DNA of 8,587 nucleotides from a bacterium (GCA_014845975.1 RKAN01000040.1:1-8587); one strand, 5' to 3'. Counted from the first letter of the stretch, positions 1 through 6,793 are shown. Notes: generated by a model from the sequence alone, not told the origin. Numbers and translations are program-made.

Positions 1-1363
1 CAATAGCAATCAATAAACTGATTAAAAATCTCCAAAGTTTCTTTAACCATTCTGTATAAGAAACATCAAAATATATAAGTCCTGCTACCAATAATACACT
101 AGTTGGAGTAATAAATTGTATAAGACCAAATATTGTTTGTGTAATCATTCCGATTAATGATGTATCTGTATAAAGAGCTGTTATTGGTGCATATAATGCG
201 CTTAAAAGATATGGAAAATCGTTAAATAAGAAACTACCAATTGCTGTTACAAATGACATCTTAAAAATATTTAAATTGCTAGATGTTCCTAAAATAGAGT
301 TTGTCATTGTGTTATAAATTGTATATCCATTTGAATTCGTATTCATAAGTAAGAAAATTACACTTGCCAAAATAGTAGCTAAAGCGACAGGTAACATCTT
401 TTTCGCACCATCTATAAAAGCAGATATTATTTCACTAAATGTTAAATGATATAATTTTCCAATAATGAAACTGTTAATAATTAATACCAAACAAATTTCG
501 TAATTTGTCCATGCTCCAAGTGCTGGAAGTGTTCCTAATAAATTACCAAATAAGGTATATCCTCCAATTTTGAAACCACTAACAGAAGTTAATAAATTGT
601 CAAAAAATTTTATATTGAATAACTCACTCCAATTGATCATTCCTGTGAAAATCACTAAAATTGTTATAATACTAACAATTATTAGTGGAGTTGCCTTTTT
701 ATCTTTATCTAAATTTTTTTCATATAATGGAATTTCTTCTGATTTCACTTTTTCTAATTTAGCTAACTTTAAAAGTGTTACAATAAATAAAGCTATTAAC
801 AAAATTAAAAATAAAATACGAATTAGAATAGAATCGTTAATATTTTTTGTTAAATAAGAGATATATCCTGCTACATTAAATCCATAAGTAGAAGCCATAT
901 TTCCAATTAAAATTCCACCAATAGTTGCAAATAAACTAGTAAATTTATTATATCCTGCTAGTAATAATATGCTTGCAGCAAAAGGAACTAAAATAAACAA
1001 AGGTAAATTTAATGATGTTAACGAAGAAAAAATTGTAAAAATTAAAGCGATTACAACTAATGTAACTTTTTCATTTCCTTTTTGTTTTTGTACAATAGAA
1101 TTTAAAAAATTAGAATATGCTCCTGTTTTATTTAAAATTCCATAAAATCCACCAATACAAAGGAACACTAAAGCGGACAAAATAAATACGGAACTTGTTA
1201 TAGTTACAAGCGGATATGTAATCATATCAAATAAACCAACTGGTTCTATAGCATCCTTTACATAACTACCACTACTAAAATATCCTGTTGGAATTACCCA
1301 ACTCAAAAATATGTAAATCATAAACACAATAAGTAATGCTTTGAACAAACTATTTTTTTTCAT
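1..1363 (-). CDS. YfcC-like / C4-dicarboxylate-type membrane transporter, C terminus cut by window edge
   Basis: An open frame runs from an ATG at 1363 to the window edge, 454 codons without a stop. A strong GAGGAGG site lies 7 bases upstream of the ATG. The protein is almost entirely hydrophobic helices. The first is at residues 7-24 and ends in 'SWVIPTGYF', which resembles the 'W-I-P-x-G-x-F' motif at the start of YfcC-family carriers. A charged cytoplasmic-type loop rich in K, E and D lies near residues 200-225. A later 'FSEIISAFIDGAKKMLP' segment matches the 'EGAK' helix region of the YfcC/DcuC-like ion-transporter superfamily. Full family members are about 460-510 residues, so only the last helix or so is probably missing. 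Inferred role: uptake or antiport of a small organic anion or peptide-like substrate in the cytoplasmic membrane; the substrate cannot be read from sequence. The gene is transcribed divergently from the radical SAM gene. An AbgT- or ArsB/NhaD-type annotation is the main alternative. Confidence 0.8.
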   Translation of the reverse strand, partial: MKKNSLFKALLIVFMIYIFLSWVIPTGYFSSGSYVKDAIEPVGLFDMITYPLVTITSSVFILSALVFLCIGGFYGILNKTGAYSNFLNSIVQKQKGNEKVTLVVIALIFTIFSSLTSLNLPLFILVPFAASILLLAGYNKFTSLFATIGGILIGNMASTYGFNVAGYISYLTKNINDSILIRILFLILLIALFIVTLLKLAKLEKVKSEEIPLYEKNLDKDKKATPLIIVSIITILVIFTGMINWSELFNIKFFDNLLTSVSGFKIGGYTLFGNLLGTLPALGAWTNYEICLVLIINSFIIGKLYHLTFSEIISAFIDGAKKMLPVALATILASVIFLLMNTNSNGYTIYNTMTNSILGTSSNLNIFKMSFVTAIGSFLFNDFPYLLSALYAPITALYTDTSLIGMITQTIFGLIQFITPTSVLLVAGLIYFDVSYTEWLKKLWRFLISLLIAI

Positions 1364-1381
1364 TTTTTAACCTCCTCGTAC

Positions 1382-1410
1382 ATTATAACAAAATCATTAT
1401 TTTTTATAAA
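1382..1410 (-). promoter_or_regulatory. Promoter of the transporter gene
   Basis: On the minus strand a perfect TATAAT (1387-1382) is preceded by TGT, giving an extended -10 (TGnTATAAT). A TTTATA at 1410-1405 sits 17 bases upstream and matches 4 of 6 bases of the -35 consensus. The -10 lies about 20 bases ahead of the ATG, so the 5' leader is very short and contains little beyond the GAGGAGG ribosome binding site. Confidence 0.65.
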
Positions 1411-1425
1411 GTTTTTTCTTGTTTT

Positions 1426-1475
1426 TTCACCATTTTTTCATTTTCTATATTATAATATATTTTATTGGATGTGAT
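1426..1475 (+). promoter_or_regulatory. Promoter and ribosome binding site of the radical SAM gene
   Basis: A TATAAT at 1451-1456 is a clear -10 box. The -35 is poor: TTCACC at 1426-1431, with a long 19-base spacer. GGATGTGAT at 1467-1475, three bases before the ATG at 1479, differs by one base from the GGAGGTGAT anti-16S consensus. Since transcription would begin near 1463, the upstream ATG at 1419 lies outside the transcript. This fixes 1479 as the start. Confidence 0.55.
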
Positions 1476-1478
1476 AAT

Positions 1479-2420
1479 ATGAACAATTTTAAATATTCAA
1501 ATAGCAATAAACGATATCATACTTTAGATTATTTTTATAAAAACAAATTTCATTCAAAAGTTTTTAAAGTTAGTTTAAATGCAGGGTTTAGTTGTCCTAA
1601 TATTGATGGAACAGTTGGAATTGGTGGTTGTATTTACTGCTCTTCTTCAGGAAGTGGTGAATTTGCTGGGAATATAAAGGATGATTTAATTACACAATTT
1701 GAACAAGTGAAAAATATGATTTCTAAAAAATGGCCAAATAGTAAATATATAGGTTATTTTCAAGCTCATACAAATACTTATGCTCCTTTAGAAATTTTAA
1801 AAAATTACTATGAAACAATTTTAAAATTAGATAATGTAGTTGGATTAAATATTGCAACAAGACCAGATAGCATCAGTTTAGAATGTATGGATTATTTAGA
1901 AACCTTAAGTAAAAAAACTTATTTAACGATAGAATTGGGTCTTCAAACCATTCATGAAAGTACTTCTAAATTTATTAATCGTTGTCATTCTCTAGAATGC
2001 TTTGAAAACTGTGTAAAAGAACTTAGAAAAAGAAATATCAATGTAGTAGTTCATATTATTAATGGACTACCTTATGAAACAAAAGAAATGATGATTGAAA
2101 CGGTAAAATATTTAAATCATTTAGATATTCAAGGTATTAAAATTCATATGCTATCTATTTTGAAAGATACAAAATTAAATCTCATCTATAAAGAAAAACC
2201 TTTTCATATTTTAACAAGAGATGAATATGTTGATATTGTTTGTACAGAACTTGAATATTTAAGGCCTGAAATTGTAATTAATAGAATTACTGGTGATCCT
2301 AAAAAAGAAGATTTAGTAGAACCAGATTGGTTAATAAAAAAATTCTGCGTCATGAATGAAATTGATAAAGAAATGGTAAAAAGAAATATTTATCAAGGCG
2401 ATAAGCTATATTATAAATGA
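1479..2420 (+). CDS. yhcC: Radical SAM protein, TIGR01212 (YhcC/YtqA) family
   Basis: The product is 313 residues, close to the roughly 310 usual for this family. It carries the family's long-spaced cluster motif: C39, then C51-x2-C54 within 'GFSCPNIDGTVG...GGCIYC'. These cysteines would bind the SAM-cleaving [4Fe-4S] cluster. Other family-like signatures follow: 'SSGSGEFAG', 'YFQAHTNTYAPLE', 'GLNIATRPDSI', 'ELGLQTIHESTSKFINRCH', 'HIINGLPYET' and 'GIKIHMLSILKDTKL'. The fold is expected to be an Elp3-like TIM barrel acting in the cytosol. The reaction of YhcC/YtqA proteins is not firmly known; a role in RNA or small-molecule modification is only suspected. The frame extends upstream to an ATG at 1419, but the extra 20 residues are hydrophobic nonsense over the promoter, and the good SD supports 1479. 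The gene is monocistronic and followed by a terminator. Confidence 0.93.
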   Translation: MNNFKYSNSNKRYHTLDYFYKNKFHSKVFKVSLNAGFSCPNIDGTVGIGGCIYCSSSGSGEFAGNIKDDLITQFEQVKNMISKKWPNSKYIGYFQAHTNTYAPLEILKNYYETILKLDNVVGLNIATRPDSISLECMDYLETLSKKTYLTIELGLQTIHESTSKFINRCHSLECFENCVKELRKRNINVVVHIINGLPYETKEMMIETVKYLNHLDIQGIKIHMLSILKDTKLNLIYKEKPFHILTRDEYVDIVCTELEYLRPEIVINRITGDPKKEDLVEPDWLIKKFCVMNEIDKEMVKRNIYQGDKLYYK

Positions 2421-2462
2421 GCTTTAAATCGATAATTGATTTATTATTTCCTACTACATGCT

Positions 2463-2496
2463 AAAACGAGAAGTTTTCTACCTCTCGTTTTCTTTT
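2463..2496. terminator. Bidirectional intrinsic terminator between convergent units
   Basis: AAAACGAGA (2463-2471) pairs perfectly with TCTCGTTTT (2483-2491) across an 11-base loop. On the plus strand the stem is followed by a T-rich run to 2496, which would end the radical SAM transcript. On the minus strand the stem itself ends in TTTT and would end any transcript from the Rpn-tail fragment. On the minus strand this element aligns base by base with the leaders of the paralog genes at 5.7-8.6 kb (GTTTGTAA, then ACTAAAAG, then the G/C stem). Confidence 0.75.
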
Positions 2497-2525
2497 AGTA
2501 AACTGAAAATTTTGTCTATTACAAA

Positions 2526-2777
2526 CTATATTATCTTATAACTTTCTATTTCTTCCTTTGTTAACCCCGTAATATCTATAATATCTTCTATACTCATATG
2601 TTTGTTTAATAAAGTTTTTGCAATTTCAAGTTTTTCTTTTTTCATTCCTTGGTTAATTCCAATATTAATTCCTTCTTGAGTAGCACGGTAAAGTTGAGTA
2701 TTTTTTATCATTTGTTCATCTTTTTCTTTTTGAAATAGTTTTTTATCTATTTTATAAATTTCTTTAAGAAATAACAT
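2526..2777 (-). pseudogene. Orphan C-terminal fragment of an Rpn / PD-(D/E)XK transposase-family protein
   Basis: The 83-residue frame carries the typical tail of Rpn-family proteins (recombination-promoting nuclease / putative transposase, PF12784-like). It has the glycine-spaced 'EGINIGINQGMKKEKLEIAKTLL' helix (residues about 35-57, partly paraphrased here), then 'MSIEDIIDITGLTKEEIE', the C-terminal helix-turn-helix-like end. The PD-(D/E)XK nuclease domain of about 200 residues is absent. There is no ribosome binding site before the ATG, and an in-frame stop lies four codons upstream. In the next frame a short open piece ('DKYAFSLINNFEK') runs up to this start, which suggests a frameshift. 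The 166 bases between it and the lysozyme gene hold only such broken pieces. I read it as a decayed gene end. Alternative: a free-standing C-terminal product like the small RpnS proteins known from intact rpn genes, but the missing SD argues against expression. Confidence 0.7.
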
Positions 2778-2943
2778 TTTTCGAAATTATTTATAAGTGA
2801 GAATGCATATTTATCAATAATAATTACCATTTTTAAACTTAAAATGTAATTTCTTGAAAAACATTATAAGTATTAAAGAAATTATCGTTAAAAATCATTT
2901 AGTACCAAAAAATTCTTTCAAAACAAATCCTAGTTCATATTTT

Positions 2944-4149
2944 TTAGTTTGTCATAATATCAATATCAACAGCACCATCAATTCCATCTACTTTTCCATT
3001 TTCACAAATCTGCCAGATTTTATAATTTCCTTGATAAGTTGTATTAGTTGTATAATGTGCTAGCCAAATATCATATTTTGTTTTCATCCACACATTTTCT
3101 AAATATGTCTTGCTACTATATAACATTCCTTGATATCCTGCTTCTTCAATCACTTTTAAAAATTCTTCTGCCATACTAGTTAGTCCAAAAAAACTCAAAT
3201 GATATTCATTAAAATTTGCCCATTCTTCCCAATCAAAAGCAATCGGTAAATCAATCTTATATTTTTTTATTTGCTTTAATACCCATTTAGCATCTCTTCT
3301 AGCATGTTCTAAAGAATCTGCATAAGAATAAAAATAAATTCCTGCTTGAATTCCATACTTATTAGCATTTTCAATATTTTGTTTAAATTTTTTATCTAAA
3401 AAATATTCACCATTAGTACCTATTGTTCCTCCTACTCGGATCATGACAAATTCAACACCTGCATTTTTTAAAGATTCAAAATCAACATCACCTTGCCAAC
3501 TAGAAATATCAATTCCTATTTTTGTTTTGTCATTTTTATAATTTTCTACAATAGAATTAAAATTCGTATAAACAGGTTCAGAAGTCTCTTTGCTTGTTGA
3601 TTTTACTGGTTCATATACTTTCAAGGTAAATGCTACACTTTCTTCATTACCACTTTGATCAATTGCTTTAAAAGTTAAAGGATAATCACCTACGGCATGA
3701 ATATCATAATTGCCTTCAATATAACAATTCGGATGATTATCATAGTTATCACCACAAAGAATTTTTTTTGTTAAATCAATATCACTATCTTTTTGAACAC
3801 GGTAAGTACTTCCTAACCAGATTAAAGGGGCAACAGTATCTACAACTTCTATTTGATAAGTATAGTTTAATTTAATTTGATCGTCATTAATAAAAGTAAA
3901 AGTTACATCTTTATTTCCTATTTTTTTAGAATCTATAACATAATCATCCACTATTTTTCCATTCATACTTTGAATAAAGTCAGATACTTTTTTTTCTGTA
4001 TTAAATTCTAAAGTCAAATCATCTTTTAAGACAATTTCTATTTTTGCAGTTTTAATTCGAATATACTGATAAAGTTTAAAAATACCAAATATAGCAAGTA
4101 AACTAATAAAAGTAACCAAAACATAAATGATTATTTTCTTTTTAGTCAT
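2944..4149 (-). CDS. Membrane-anchored GH25 lysozyme (muramidase) with Ig-like domains
   Basis: The 401-residue protein starts with basic residues and one membrane helix (about 6-29), so it is anchored with its bulk outside. Residues 35-105 form a beta-rich module. Residues 103-180 look like a DUF5011/Ig-like bacterial surface domain ('DTVAPLIWLGSTYRV', 'AVGDYPLTFKAIDQSGN') with a possible disulfide between C132 and C142. After a Ser/Thr/Glu linker comes the GH25 catalytic domain from about 208: 'IGIDISSWQGDVDF' with D214, then 'DLPIAFDWEEW' with D306 and E308 as the likely catalytic acids, 'DIWLAHYTT', and the closing 'GAVDID' strand. It should cut the N-acetylmuramyl-beta-1,4-GlcNAc bond of peptidoglycan, probably for wall remodelling. 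AAAGGAC lies 8 bases before the ATG, which overlaps the end of the Nudix gene by 8 bases, so it is the last gene of the mutY operon. No clear terminator follows. Confidence 0.92.
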   Translation of the reverse strand: MTKKKIIIYVLVTFISLLAIFGIFKLYQYIRIKTAKIEIVLKDDLTLEFNTEKKVSDFIQSMNGKIVDDYVIDSKKIGNKDVTFTFINDDQIKLNYTYQIEVVDTVAPLIWLGSTYRVQKDSDIDLTKKILCGDNYDNHPNCYIEGNYDIHAVGDYPLTFKAIDQSGNEESVAFTLKVYEPVKSTSKETSEPVYTNFNSIVENYKNDKTKIGIDISSWQGDVDFESLKNAGVEFVMIRVGGTIGTNGEYFLDKKFKQNIENANKYGIQAGIYFYSYADSLEHARRDAKWVLKQIKKYKIDLPIAFDWEEWANFNEYHLSFFGLTSMAEEFLKVIEEAGYQGMLYSSKTYLENVWMKTKYDIWLAHYTTNTTYQGNYKIWQICENGKVDGIDGAVDIDIMTN

Positions 4150-4606
4150 TTTTTAAAGTCCTTTCTAATTTGTTAATAAAGTATACTTGACCGTTTAATA
4201 TTTTCTTTTTTGCATCATTTAAATTCATCCATTCAGCTCGGTCCATTTCTGGAAACTCTTTTAATATTCCACTTCCTTTTGGCCATTCTATAGAAAATTT
4301 ATTACTAAAGGCTTTTGATTCTTCGAAATTGTCCTGGGCAATAAAAATGGTAACTAATTTATGATTAGCTTGTTTCTTACTACCTAAAAATTGCAAATTA
4401 TCTTTTTTTACTTGAAAACTTGTTTCTTCTTGAAATTCTCTTAGTGCTGTATCAATAGATTTTTCATTTCTGCTCTCTCCTTTTGGAATAGACCAAGAAC
4501 CAAACTCAACATCTTTCCAATAAGGTCCGCCCATATGACAAAGTAATACTTGAATCTCGCCTTGACTATAACGATAAACTAGTATTCCTGAACTATGTTT
4601 TAACAT
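4142..4606 (-). CDS. Nudix hydrolase (COG4119-like)
   Basis: The 154-residue protein opens with 'SSGILVYRY' and 'VLLCHMGGPYWKDVEFGSWSIPKGE', the hallmark of the predicted NTP pyrophosphohydrolase group COG4119. The Nudix box follows: 'PKGESRNEKSIDTALREFQEETSF'-type helix with REFQEE as the metal-binding core (residues about 42-65). It is one residue shorter than the canonical G-x5-E-x7-REUxEE spacing between G and R, and has S where the family usually has G after EET. The C-terminal 'EFPEMDRAEWMNLNDAKKKI' also fits that group. The substrate is unknown, but a nucleoside diphosphate linked to another group is expected. The ATG directly abuts the stop of mutY, and its AAGGAGG site lies inside the last mutY codons, so translation is coupled. 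That pairing invites a role in cleaning oxidised nucleotides (inference only). Confidence 0.88.
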   Translation of the reverse strand: MLKHSSGILVYRYSQGEIQVLLCHMGGPYWKDVEFGSWSIPKGESRNEKSIDTALREFQEETSFQVKKDNLQFLGSKKQANHKLVTIFIAQDNFEESKAFSNKFSIEWPKGSGILKEFPEMDRAEWMNLNDAKKKILNGQVYFINKLERTLKND

Positions 4607-5638
4607 TTAAATAACCTCCTTTAATTCTTTTAAAAATGGCTTAAATGCTGTTGGAATCGCTTTTTCTTTTAAATTTTTTAAATCATTCCAATTCATATTA
4701 TAATCATTTTTATCTAATTCAACCATATATGAAATCATATTCCATCTTTTATGAGTAAAAATATGTGTATAAGAAACCGATTTTTTAACTTTTAAAAAAT
4801 GAATGTTGTTTTCTTTTAAATAATTTTCTAGTTGTTTTTTAGTAAAATGTCCTTGTATATTTGGAAATTGCCACAAGTTTTGAAGTAATCCACTTTCTTT
4901 CCTTTTTTCTAATACAAATTGATTTTTATAATAAAATAGTAATATCGTATATTCTTCTTCTTTTTTATCTTTCTTTTTATTTTTAATCGGCAATTCTAAA
5001 TAAGTATCGTTTTGATAACCTTTACAAAAATCTTTTAATGGGCATTCACTGCATTTTGGAATTCCATTTGGTAAACATATTGTTTCTCCAAGTTCCATAA
5101 GGGCCTGATTAAAATCACCTGCCTCTTCTGGCATTATTTTTTGTAGTTCATTTCTTACTTTTTTTCTAATTTTTAAATCATCAACATTGTCGTAACAATT
5201 TTGTAATCTCATGTAAACTCTTAAAACATTTCCATCAATGGTTACTTCTTTTAATGAAAAACAAATTGAACCTATCGCACTAGCTGTATATTCTCCAATT
5301 CCTGGTAAAGACATGATTTGTTCAAAGGTGTTTGGAAATATTCCATCATATTCTTCCATAATCATAATAGCAGCTTTTTTTAAATTTCTAGCTCTTGTAT
5401 AATACCCTAATCCTTCCCATAATTTTAATAACTCATCATCATTTATTTGAGCAAGATCTTGAATACTAGGAAGTCTTTTGATGAATCTATCATAATACCC
5501 AATTACAGCTTCAATTCTAGTTTGTTGTAACATAATTTCTGAAATCCATATATGATATGGATTTTGATCTTTTCTCCAAGGTAATTCTCTTTTATTTTGA
5601 TGATACCATCTTAATAAATATAAATTCATTTGCTCCAT
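4607..5638 (-). CDS. mutY: A/G-specific adenine glycosylase MutY
   Basis: MutY removes adenine mispaired with 8-oxoguanine and so prevents G:C to T:A changes. From the chosen ATG the protein is 343 residues, normal for the family. Numbered from that ATG: catalytic Glu34 in 'SEIMLQQTR', helix-hairpin-helix 'LPGIGEYTASAIGS' (about 111-124), catalytic Asp135 in 'TIDGNVLRVYMR', and the [4Fe-4S] cysteines C188, C196, C199 and C205. The first gap is seven residues ('LPNGIPK') rather than the six of E. coli. A C-terminal Nudix-like 8-oxoG recognition domain follows (about 228-343), with 'LWQFPN' and 'YTHIFTHKRW'. The start is the ATG at 5638, with AGGTGAT four bases upstream. A GTG three codons earlier is inside that SD and is not the start. 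It is the first gene of the mutY-Nudix-GH25 operon. Confidence 0.96.
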   Translation of the reverse strand: MEQMNLYLLRWYHQNKRELPWRKDQNPYHIWISEIMLQQTRIEAVIGYYDRFIKRLPSIQDLAQINDDELLKLWEGLGYYTRARNLKKAAIMIMEEYDGIFPNTFEQIMSLPGIGEYTASAIGSICFSLKEVTIDGNVLRVYMRLQNCYDNVDDLKIRKKVRNELQKIMPEEAGDFNQALMELGETICLPNGIPKCSECPLKDFCKGYQNDTYLELPIKNKKKDKKEEEYTILLFYYKNQFVLEKRKESGLLQNLWQFPNIQGHFTKKQLENYLKENNIHFLKVKKSVSYTHIFTHKRWNMISYMVELDKNDYNMNWNDLKNLKEKAIPTAFKPFLKELKEVI

Positions 5639-5655
5639 AAAAATCACCTGACATT

Positions 5656-5684
5656 ATTATACAAAAAAAAGAGATATTTTTAAA
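5656..5684 (-). promoter_or_regulatory. Promoter of the mutY operon
   Basis: On the minus strand a perfect TATAAT (5661-5656) lies 17 bases downstream of TTTAAA (5684-5679), which matches 4 of 6 bases of the -35 consensus. The proposed -35 falls in the loop of the terminator of the upstream surface gene, and the -10 immediately follows its T-tract. Termination of one unit and initiation of the next are therefore packed into about 45 bases. Confidence 0.6.
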
Positions 5685-5698
5685 ATTTTATCTCTTTT
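5663..5698 (-). terminator. Intrinsic terminator of the surface gene at 5707-6240
   Basis: On the minus strand AAAAGAGATA (5698-5689) pairs perfectly with TATCTCTTTT (5676-5667) around a 12-base loop. Eight consecutive T (5670-5663) end the element. It lies 9 bases past the end of the gene, a textbook rho-independent terminator. Confidence 0.88.
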
Positions 5699-5706
5699 AG
5701 TTTATA

Positions 5707-6240
5707 TTAATTATAAAAAGATACAATAGCGAATCCATTTATGGAACTGCCACCAGGACCTGATAAGGATATCATTATGGTTTCATAATCACTAATATCA
5801 ACTATTTTAGTTGTATTAGTAATAGAATCTGTCCACGACATTGGTGGTACAGGTTCAGTATTTTTTACATAGTAAAAGGTAACAGTTGATGAATTTTCTA
5901 CTTTCATATAATGATAATTTGATACATCAAAATACATATATGATGCATAACCTTGAGTCCTTATTTTAAATTCTAAATTATTGTTTGCTTTGATATTATT
6001 AATATTATTAACCATCACCTCATAAGTATCTGTTGATGTTGTTGTGACTCCTTTATTCGTAATTACGGCTGCTACTAATTCTTTTCCTGTTACTGCTTCA
6101 TTATATAATTCATCTAAGGCTGTATTCACTGTTTTATTTTGATAGCTTACATTTTTAGATGATATCAAAGTTGAGTCTACTACTCCTATTGTTCCAAATA
6201 TGATTTCTCCTATTATAATTCCTATTATTATATTTTTCAT
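5707..6240 (-). CDS. Small exported protein, paralog A of a three-gene array
   Basis: The product is 177 residues from the ATG at 6240, preceded by GGAAGG nine bases away. The frame stays open 50 codons further upstream, but that stretch is the leader (promoter, hairpins, terminator) and is not coding. Residues 1-22 are a basic-hydrophobic export signal; the usual small residue near the cut site is replaced by D22, so it may stay anchored. Residues 28-46 are the shared module 'NVSYQNKTVNTALDELYNE'. Residues 51-83 are 'TGKELVAAVITNKGVTTTS...', nearly identical to paralog C and similar to a repeat-like module common in phage tail-fibre and surface proteins of Bacillota. Residues 88-177 are a unique beta-rich domain with many Y, T and S and a 'GPGGSS' turn. 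No catalytic motif is seen. Inferred role: a surface or fibre-like binding protein. It is the last gene of the array, closed by a strong terminator. Confidence 0.75.
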   Translation of the reverse strand: MKNIIIGIIIGEIIFGTIGVVDSTLISSKNVSYQNKTVNTALDELYNEAVTGKELVAAVITNKGVTTTSTDTYEVMVNNINNIKANNNLEFKIRTQGYASYMYFDVSNYHYMKVENSSTVTFYYVKNTEPVPPMSWTDSITNTTKIVDISDYETIMISLSGPGGSSINGFAIVSFYN

Positions 6241-6340
6241 AGTCTCATTCCTTCCTATACAACAAAAAAAGAGAGGTTTGTACCCCCTCCCATTTGCTTT
6301 TAGCAAACTTAAAAAAATTTGCCATTTACAAACTATAATA
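6241..6340 (-). ncRNA. Structured leader A with terminator-like hairpin directly before the start
   Basis: The order on the transcript is: GUUUGU (6333-6328); GCAAA (6322-6318); UUUGC (6307-6303), which can pair either with that upstream arm or with GCAAA at 6297-6293 to form a 5-bp hairpin with a UAAAA loop; then the G-rich run, interrupted by one A (6291-6283). Its GAGGGG (6289-6284) pairs with CCUCUC (6276-6271), followed by seven U (6270-6264). This is an intrinsic-terminator shape, and the ribosome binding site and ATG follow at once. The loop contains ACAAAC, exactly complementary to the first GUUUGU, so an alternative long-range pairing could break the terminator. Sequence and pairing are visible; a regulatory function is inferred. 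Confidence 0.5.
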
Positions 6341-6362
6341 CTATTTTTTTTTGATACTTCAA
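6335..6362 (-). promoter_or_regulatory. Putative promoter of leader A
   Basis: On the minus strand TTGAAG (6362-6357) and TATTAT (6340-6335) are separated by 16 bases. The same arrangement recurs at the same place in leader B (TTAAGG - 16 - TAATAT), and this conservation is the main support. Transcription would begin close to the GUUUGU segment. Confidence 0.45.
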
Positions 6363-6412
6363 TCTTACCAAATATTTCAAAATAATTCAATAATATTTAC
6401 CTTATTTTATCA

Positions 6413-6793
6413 AATTTCTCTATTTTTATTATTTCATTTAATTTTCAATACTACCGTTATTTCATCTAAATTAGAGTTTAACTCATCAATCTTTTATTAC
6501 TGTGAATACAAAATATGAAAAAAATATATCTGTTTTAATAGTTAAATACAAAGTAGATATGATGCATTGTTCGCCAATGCTATCACTAATAAAATATATT
6601 TTTCTTATGGTGTTCCAGGTTACACTGGTATTGTTTCAAATGCATATGTTATTTCAAGTGAAAAGTACATAATTTGTAGTATAATTCAGTAAATTTCAAT
6701 TTATACAATTATACATATTATATTTTTTTCAATAATTGCTGAAAATGTAATAATTTCAGCAAATGAAACAATATAAAAAACTATTACCAAAAA
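6413..6793. other. 381 bases without an intact gene; broken coding relics
   Basis: No complete gene is visible. On the minus strand 6490-6434 reads 'IDELNSNLDEITVVLKIK' and a stop, like the tail of a lost protein just upstream of the leader repeat. On the plus strand 6546-6692 is open and reads, in part, 'YDALFANAITNKIYFSYG', then 'VPGYTGIVSNAYVISSEKY', with plausible codon use but no start codon with an SD. An inverted repeat follows at 6736-6762. The region looks like a graveyard between two cassettes. Confidence 0.4.
6736..6762 (-). repeat. Perfect 9-bp inverted repeat downstream of paralog B
   Basis: TTGCTGAAA (6736-6744) and TTTCAGCAA (6754-6762) form a perfect stem with a 9-base loop, 31 bases after the stop of the gene at 6794-7468. 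It is placed like a terminator for that gene, but no T-run follows on the minus strand, so termination would be weak. It could instead protect the 3' end. Confidence 0.45.

Larger units (their letters stand above)
6241..6412 (-). repeat. Long direct repeat, copy A
   Basis: This stretch is clearly similar to 7469-7648 and, for its first 54 bases, to 8534-8587. It covers the ribosome binding site, terminator-like stem, G-run, hairpin and promoter. It then runs on through 'GAAATATTTGGTAAGATT' towards a degenerate Rpn-tail end near 6390-6412. A shorter, older-looking relative lies at 2463-2530. Confidence 0.7.

Noticed and set aside
570..857. Open plus-strand frame of 95 codons
   Set aside because: It lies opposite the transporter gene, has no SD, and its hydrophobic and lysine-rich make-up simply mirrors that gene.
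1419..1478. Upstream ATG for the radical SAM gene
   Set aside because: It would begin upstream of the -10 box, has no SD, and adds a hydrophobic stretch absent from the family.
2526..2777. Complete small regulatory gene
   Set aside because: It lacks an SD and matches only the C-terminal tail of Rpn proteins, with a second relic of the same tail at 7633-7700.
2854..3063. Open plus-strand frame of 69 codons
   Set aside because: It overlaps the 3' end of the GH25 gene in antisense, with no ribosome binding site and no recognisable domain.
5639..5647. GTG start of mutY
   Set aside because: The GTG is part of the AGGTGAT ribosome binding site that serves the ATG at 5638.
6200..6385. Open plus-strand frame of 61 codons
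   Set aside because: It is antisense to the signal peptide and leader of paralog A. The leader structure explains the region better.
6241..6390. 50-residue N-terminal extension of paralog A, or a leader peptide
   Set aside because: Leader B is homologous but its corresponding frame has a stop after a few codons, so the reading frame is not conserved. The SD sits before the ATG at 6240.
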